NCBI GenBank assembly: GCA_012519925.1
Contig: JAAYPF010000233.1
Location: forward strand, 1 to 33,044
DNA length: 33,044 nt
DNA from: Clostridiaceae bacterium
GTDB lineage: Bacteria > Bacillota > Clostridia > Acetivibrionales > Acetivibrionaceae
Direction of reading: 5' to 3'
Made by a program: the position numbers and the translations under genes. Each line of letters begins with the position of its first letter. Within the stretch, counting starts at the first letter, position 1. The notes beneath the pieces are model-generated. The model was not told where the DNA came from and made no database searches. It was given only the letters and a program-made list of their open reading frames with translations. This document shows, piece after piece, positions 31,988 through 33,044 of this stretch.

Positions 31988-32025
31988 GGGGTACAGCCGA
32001 GATACGGTTAAAAATAGGCAATAGG
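31988..32025 (+). repeat. Tn3-type 38-bp terminal inverted repeat (left end)
   Basis: It begins GGGGTACAGCC, continues with CGG followed by an A-rich run, and ends near GCAATAGG. This matches the general layout of Tn3-family ends (GGGG outer end, CGG plus A-run in the middle, TAAG-like inner end). Its GGGG faces outward to the left, as required for the element whose genes lie to the right. The mate is not in the window. Confidence 0.7.
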
Positions 32026-32039
32026 CTGGATAACATTTC

Positions 32040-32082
32040 CAGGGTCTAAAAAGGTATACTTTTTGGACCTTTTTTATTTGTT
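32040..32082 (+). terminator. Intrinsic terminator just inside the transposon end
   Basis: AGGGTCTAAAAAG pairs with CTTTTTGGACCT around GTATA, with one bulge and one wobble, and TTTTTTA follows. It would stop transcription entering the element from the left, which is common near transposon ends. Confidence 0.7.
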
Positions 32083-32089
32083 TAAAAAA

Positions 32090-32185
32090 ATAGGTTTTTG
32101 ATAGACTAAAAAAGTTTCATTTTTATTTATATACGTCTAATAATTTTTGTATATTTATTTATACGCTTATGATAGAATTTACCTG
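32090..32185 (+). promoter_or_regulatory. Probable res site and resolvase promoter
   Basis: This AT-rich block before the resolvase carries several partial ATAGACT/ACGTCTAAT/TATACG repeats that could be resolvase subsites. TTTTGT (32145-32150) and TATGAT (32168-32173), spaced by 17 bases, could be the promoter, placing the start near 32180 and so under autorepression by resolvase. The exact subsites are inferred, not measured. Confidence 0.4.
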
Positions 32186-32196
32186 GAGGGATGATC

Positions 32197-32808
32197 GTGA
32201 ATCTTGCATATATTCGTGTAAGCTCTAAAGACCAAAGCGTGGAAAGACAAGTTGCAAAAATGAAAGAATTGAAAATAGAAGAAAGATTTATTTTTATAGA
32301 TAAACAGAGTGGAAAAGATTTTGATAGACCTCAATATCAAACCATGAAGAAAATTTTAAGGGAAGGGGATTTATTATATATGGATTCCCTTGATAGACTT
32401 GGAAGAGATTATGATGGAATTATTCAGGAATGGAAACACATTACTCGAAAAACAAATGCTGATATTATAGTTCTTGAGAACTCTTCTCTATTTGATAGCA
32501 GGAAATTTAAAGAAATGGGTGATATGGGTAAACTCATGGAGGATCAGTTTTTGAGTTTATTAAGTTATATTGCTGAACAAGAAAGGAAAAAGATAAAACA
32601 GCGCCAGTCTGAAGGTATTGCGCTTGCAAGGTTAAAGGGAACTTCAATTGGAAGGCCAAAAGTTACTCTTCCTCATAATTTTGAAGAAGTTTATACGCAA
32701 TGGAAACAAGGGAAACTGAAGGCTGTAGAGGCATTTGAAATTTTGAACCTAAAAAAAGCTACATTTTATAATAAGGTTAAAATTTTTGAATGCAGAAATA
32801 GAAGTTAA
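32197..32808 (+). CDS. tnpR: Serine recombinase, Tn3-family resolvase
   Basis: The start is GTG at 32197, seven bases after GGAGG (32185-32189); the ATG at 32191 touches that site and is unlikely. The 203-aa enzyme has the catalytic motif YIRVSSKDQS (nucleophile serine S9), VERQVAKM, the DFDRPQYQTM stretch, and MDSLDRLGRDYDGI with the active-site arginines, then a long E helix and a C-terminal helix-turn-helix (TQWKQGKLKAVEAFEILNLK, then KATFYNKV). Resolvases cut and rejoin two res sites in a cointegrate. The Tn3 terminal repeat upstream and the transposase fragment downstream show it belongs to this transposon rather than to a DNA inversion switch. Confidence 0.88.
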   Translation: MNLAYIRVSSKDQSVERQVAKMKELKIEERFIFIDKQSGKDFDRPQYQTMKKILREGDLLYMDSLDRLGRDYDGIIQEWKHITRKTNADIIVLENSSLFDSRKFKEMGDMGKLMEDQFLSLLSYIAEQERKKIKQRQSEGIALARLKGTSIGRPKVTLPHNFEEVYTQWKQGKLKAVEAFEILNLKKATFYNKVKIFECRNRS

Positions 32809-32854
32809 AGTTCAAAAGCTGGAAAATTTCATGGAAATGATGTGATATTTTAAA

Positions 32855-32944
32855 ATGCCAAGTATAAGTGAAACGGCATATCCAAGATATAAGAGCAATT
32901 TTACACAAAAAGAATTAAACCTGAATTATTCACGGATTTTATAA
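32855..32944 (+). pseudogene. tnpA: N-terminal fragment of Tn3-family transposase
   Basis: The ATG at 32855 opens MPSISETAYPRYKSNFTQKE, which matches the ISETAYPR.KS....KEL opening of Gram-positive Tn3-family transposases, then LNLNYSRIL and a stop at 32942-32944. Transposases of this family are about 970-1000 aa, so over 95% is missing or out of frame here. After the stop, translation in the same frame gives no transposase-like sequence up to the window end. There is no strong ribosome site. The remainder might continue in another frame beyond 33044. Confidence 0.7.
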
Positions 32945-33044
32945 AATGATTCTTTACACACTATATTTGCTGCATTTGCATTAATATTAATTTTCATCTA
33001 AAAAGTGAACTATTTTTGTAGGAAAAAGAGCTCAACTTTGTTAA

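Larger units (their letters stand above)
31988..33044 (+). mobile_element. Left end of a Tn3-family transposon, running off the window
   Basis: Three parts agree in order and orientation: a 38-bp terminal repeat opening GGGGTAC at 31988, a serine resolvase at 32197-32808, and the first codons of a Tn3-type transposase at 32855. Tn3-family elements have 38-bp GGGG-ended terminal repeats and resolve cointegrates with such a recombinase at a res site between the genes or before tnpR. The transposase frame stops after 29 codons, so the element is probably dead here. The other end would lie beyond the window. Confidence 0.75.

Noticed and set aside
31940-32082. A riboswitch-like leader (GGGGTA, CCGAGA, CTGGATAA elements then a terminator), partly recalling a TPP riboswitch
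   Set aside because: The core TPP motifs (CTGAGA, ACCTGAT) are missing, no metabolic gene follows, and the GGGGTAC block is better explained as the Tn3-type terminal repeat.

Overview
The window looks like chromosome from a low-GC, Gram-positive anaerobe of the class Clostridia. Supporting signs are the AT-rich sequence, strong AGGAGG-type ribosome sites with TTG and GTG starts, a kinase with a DUF5050-type C-terminus, LplB/YtcP sugar permeases with no ATPase of their own, and a 3D-domain cell-wall protein. A cellulolytic relative of Ruminiclostridium or Acetivibrio is plausible but not proven. I saw no rRNA, tRNA or CRISPR array.

Region 1 (1-4200) is a scrap yard. It holds a frameshifted YkvA/DUF1232 gene, an Hcp-like protein fused to an HNH (WHH-type) nuclease toxin with an overlapping immunity-type gene, gene fragments, and the broken left half of an IS3-family element. 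At least two genes here are interrupted by one-base losses in A/T runs.

Region 2 (4280-7920) is a YtrA-type operon: a GntR repressor under a near-ideal promoter overlapped by a perfect 16-bp inverted repeat, an ABC ATPase, an ABC-2 permease and an exported ankyrin protein. A DUF1294 membrane protein follows at 8499.

Region 3 (8800-16392) is the most interesting. Four co-directional genes encode an SF1/AddB-like protein with a degenerate Walker B, a complete UvrD-type helicase, a stand-alone RecB-type nuclease with the four-cysteine Fe-S spacing of AddB, and a RecJ exonuclease whose start codon abuts the nuclease stop. This reads as a split AddAB-like helicase-nuclease machine plus a 5'-3' single-strand exonuclease. 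Convergent to it, 14 bp away, lies a PP2C phosphatase/Ser-Thr kinase pair (16407-19157); the kinase carries a repeat sensor.

Region 4 (19158-23800) is a sugar ABC importer (two permeases, then a binding lipoprotein). A LacI-type palindrome lies upstream and two structured inverted repeats lie downstream. A 52-base noncoding element upstream of the importer recurs, 81% identical and ungapped, upstream of the DUF1294 gene.

Region 5 (24033-26774) holds a SEC-C protein, a lone FeoA and an NAD-dependent epimerase. Region 6 (26775-27800) is noncoding, with decayed mobile or gene fragments and two strong hairpin terminators. Region 7 (27803-31337) encodes three exported proteins: a propeller-like protein, an Ig-like/3D-domain murein-hydrolase-type protein, and a divergent WSG/BNR-type repeat protein.

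Region 8 (31535-33044) contains a 29-bp tandem repeat, a mini-ORF, and the left end of a Tn3-family transposon: a 38-bp GGGG-type terminal repeat, a resolvase and the first codons of the transposase, soon interrupted.
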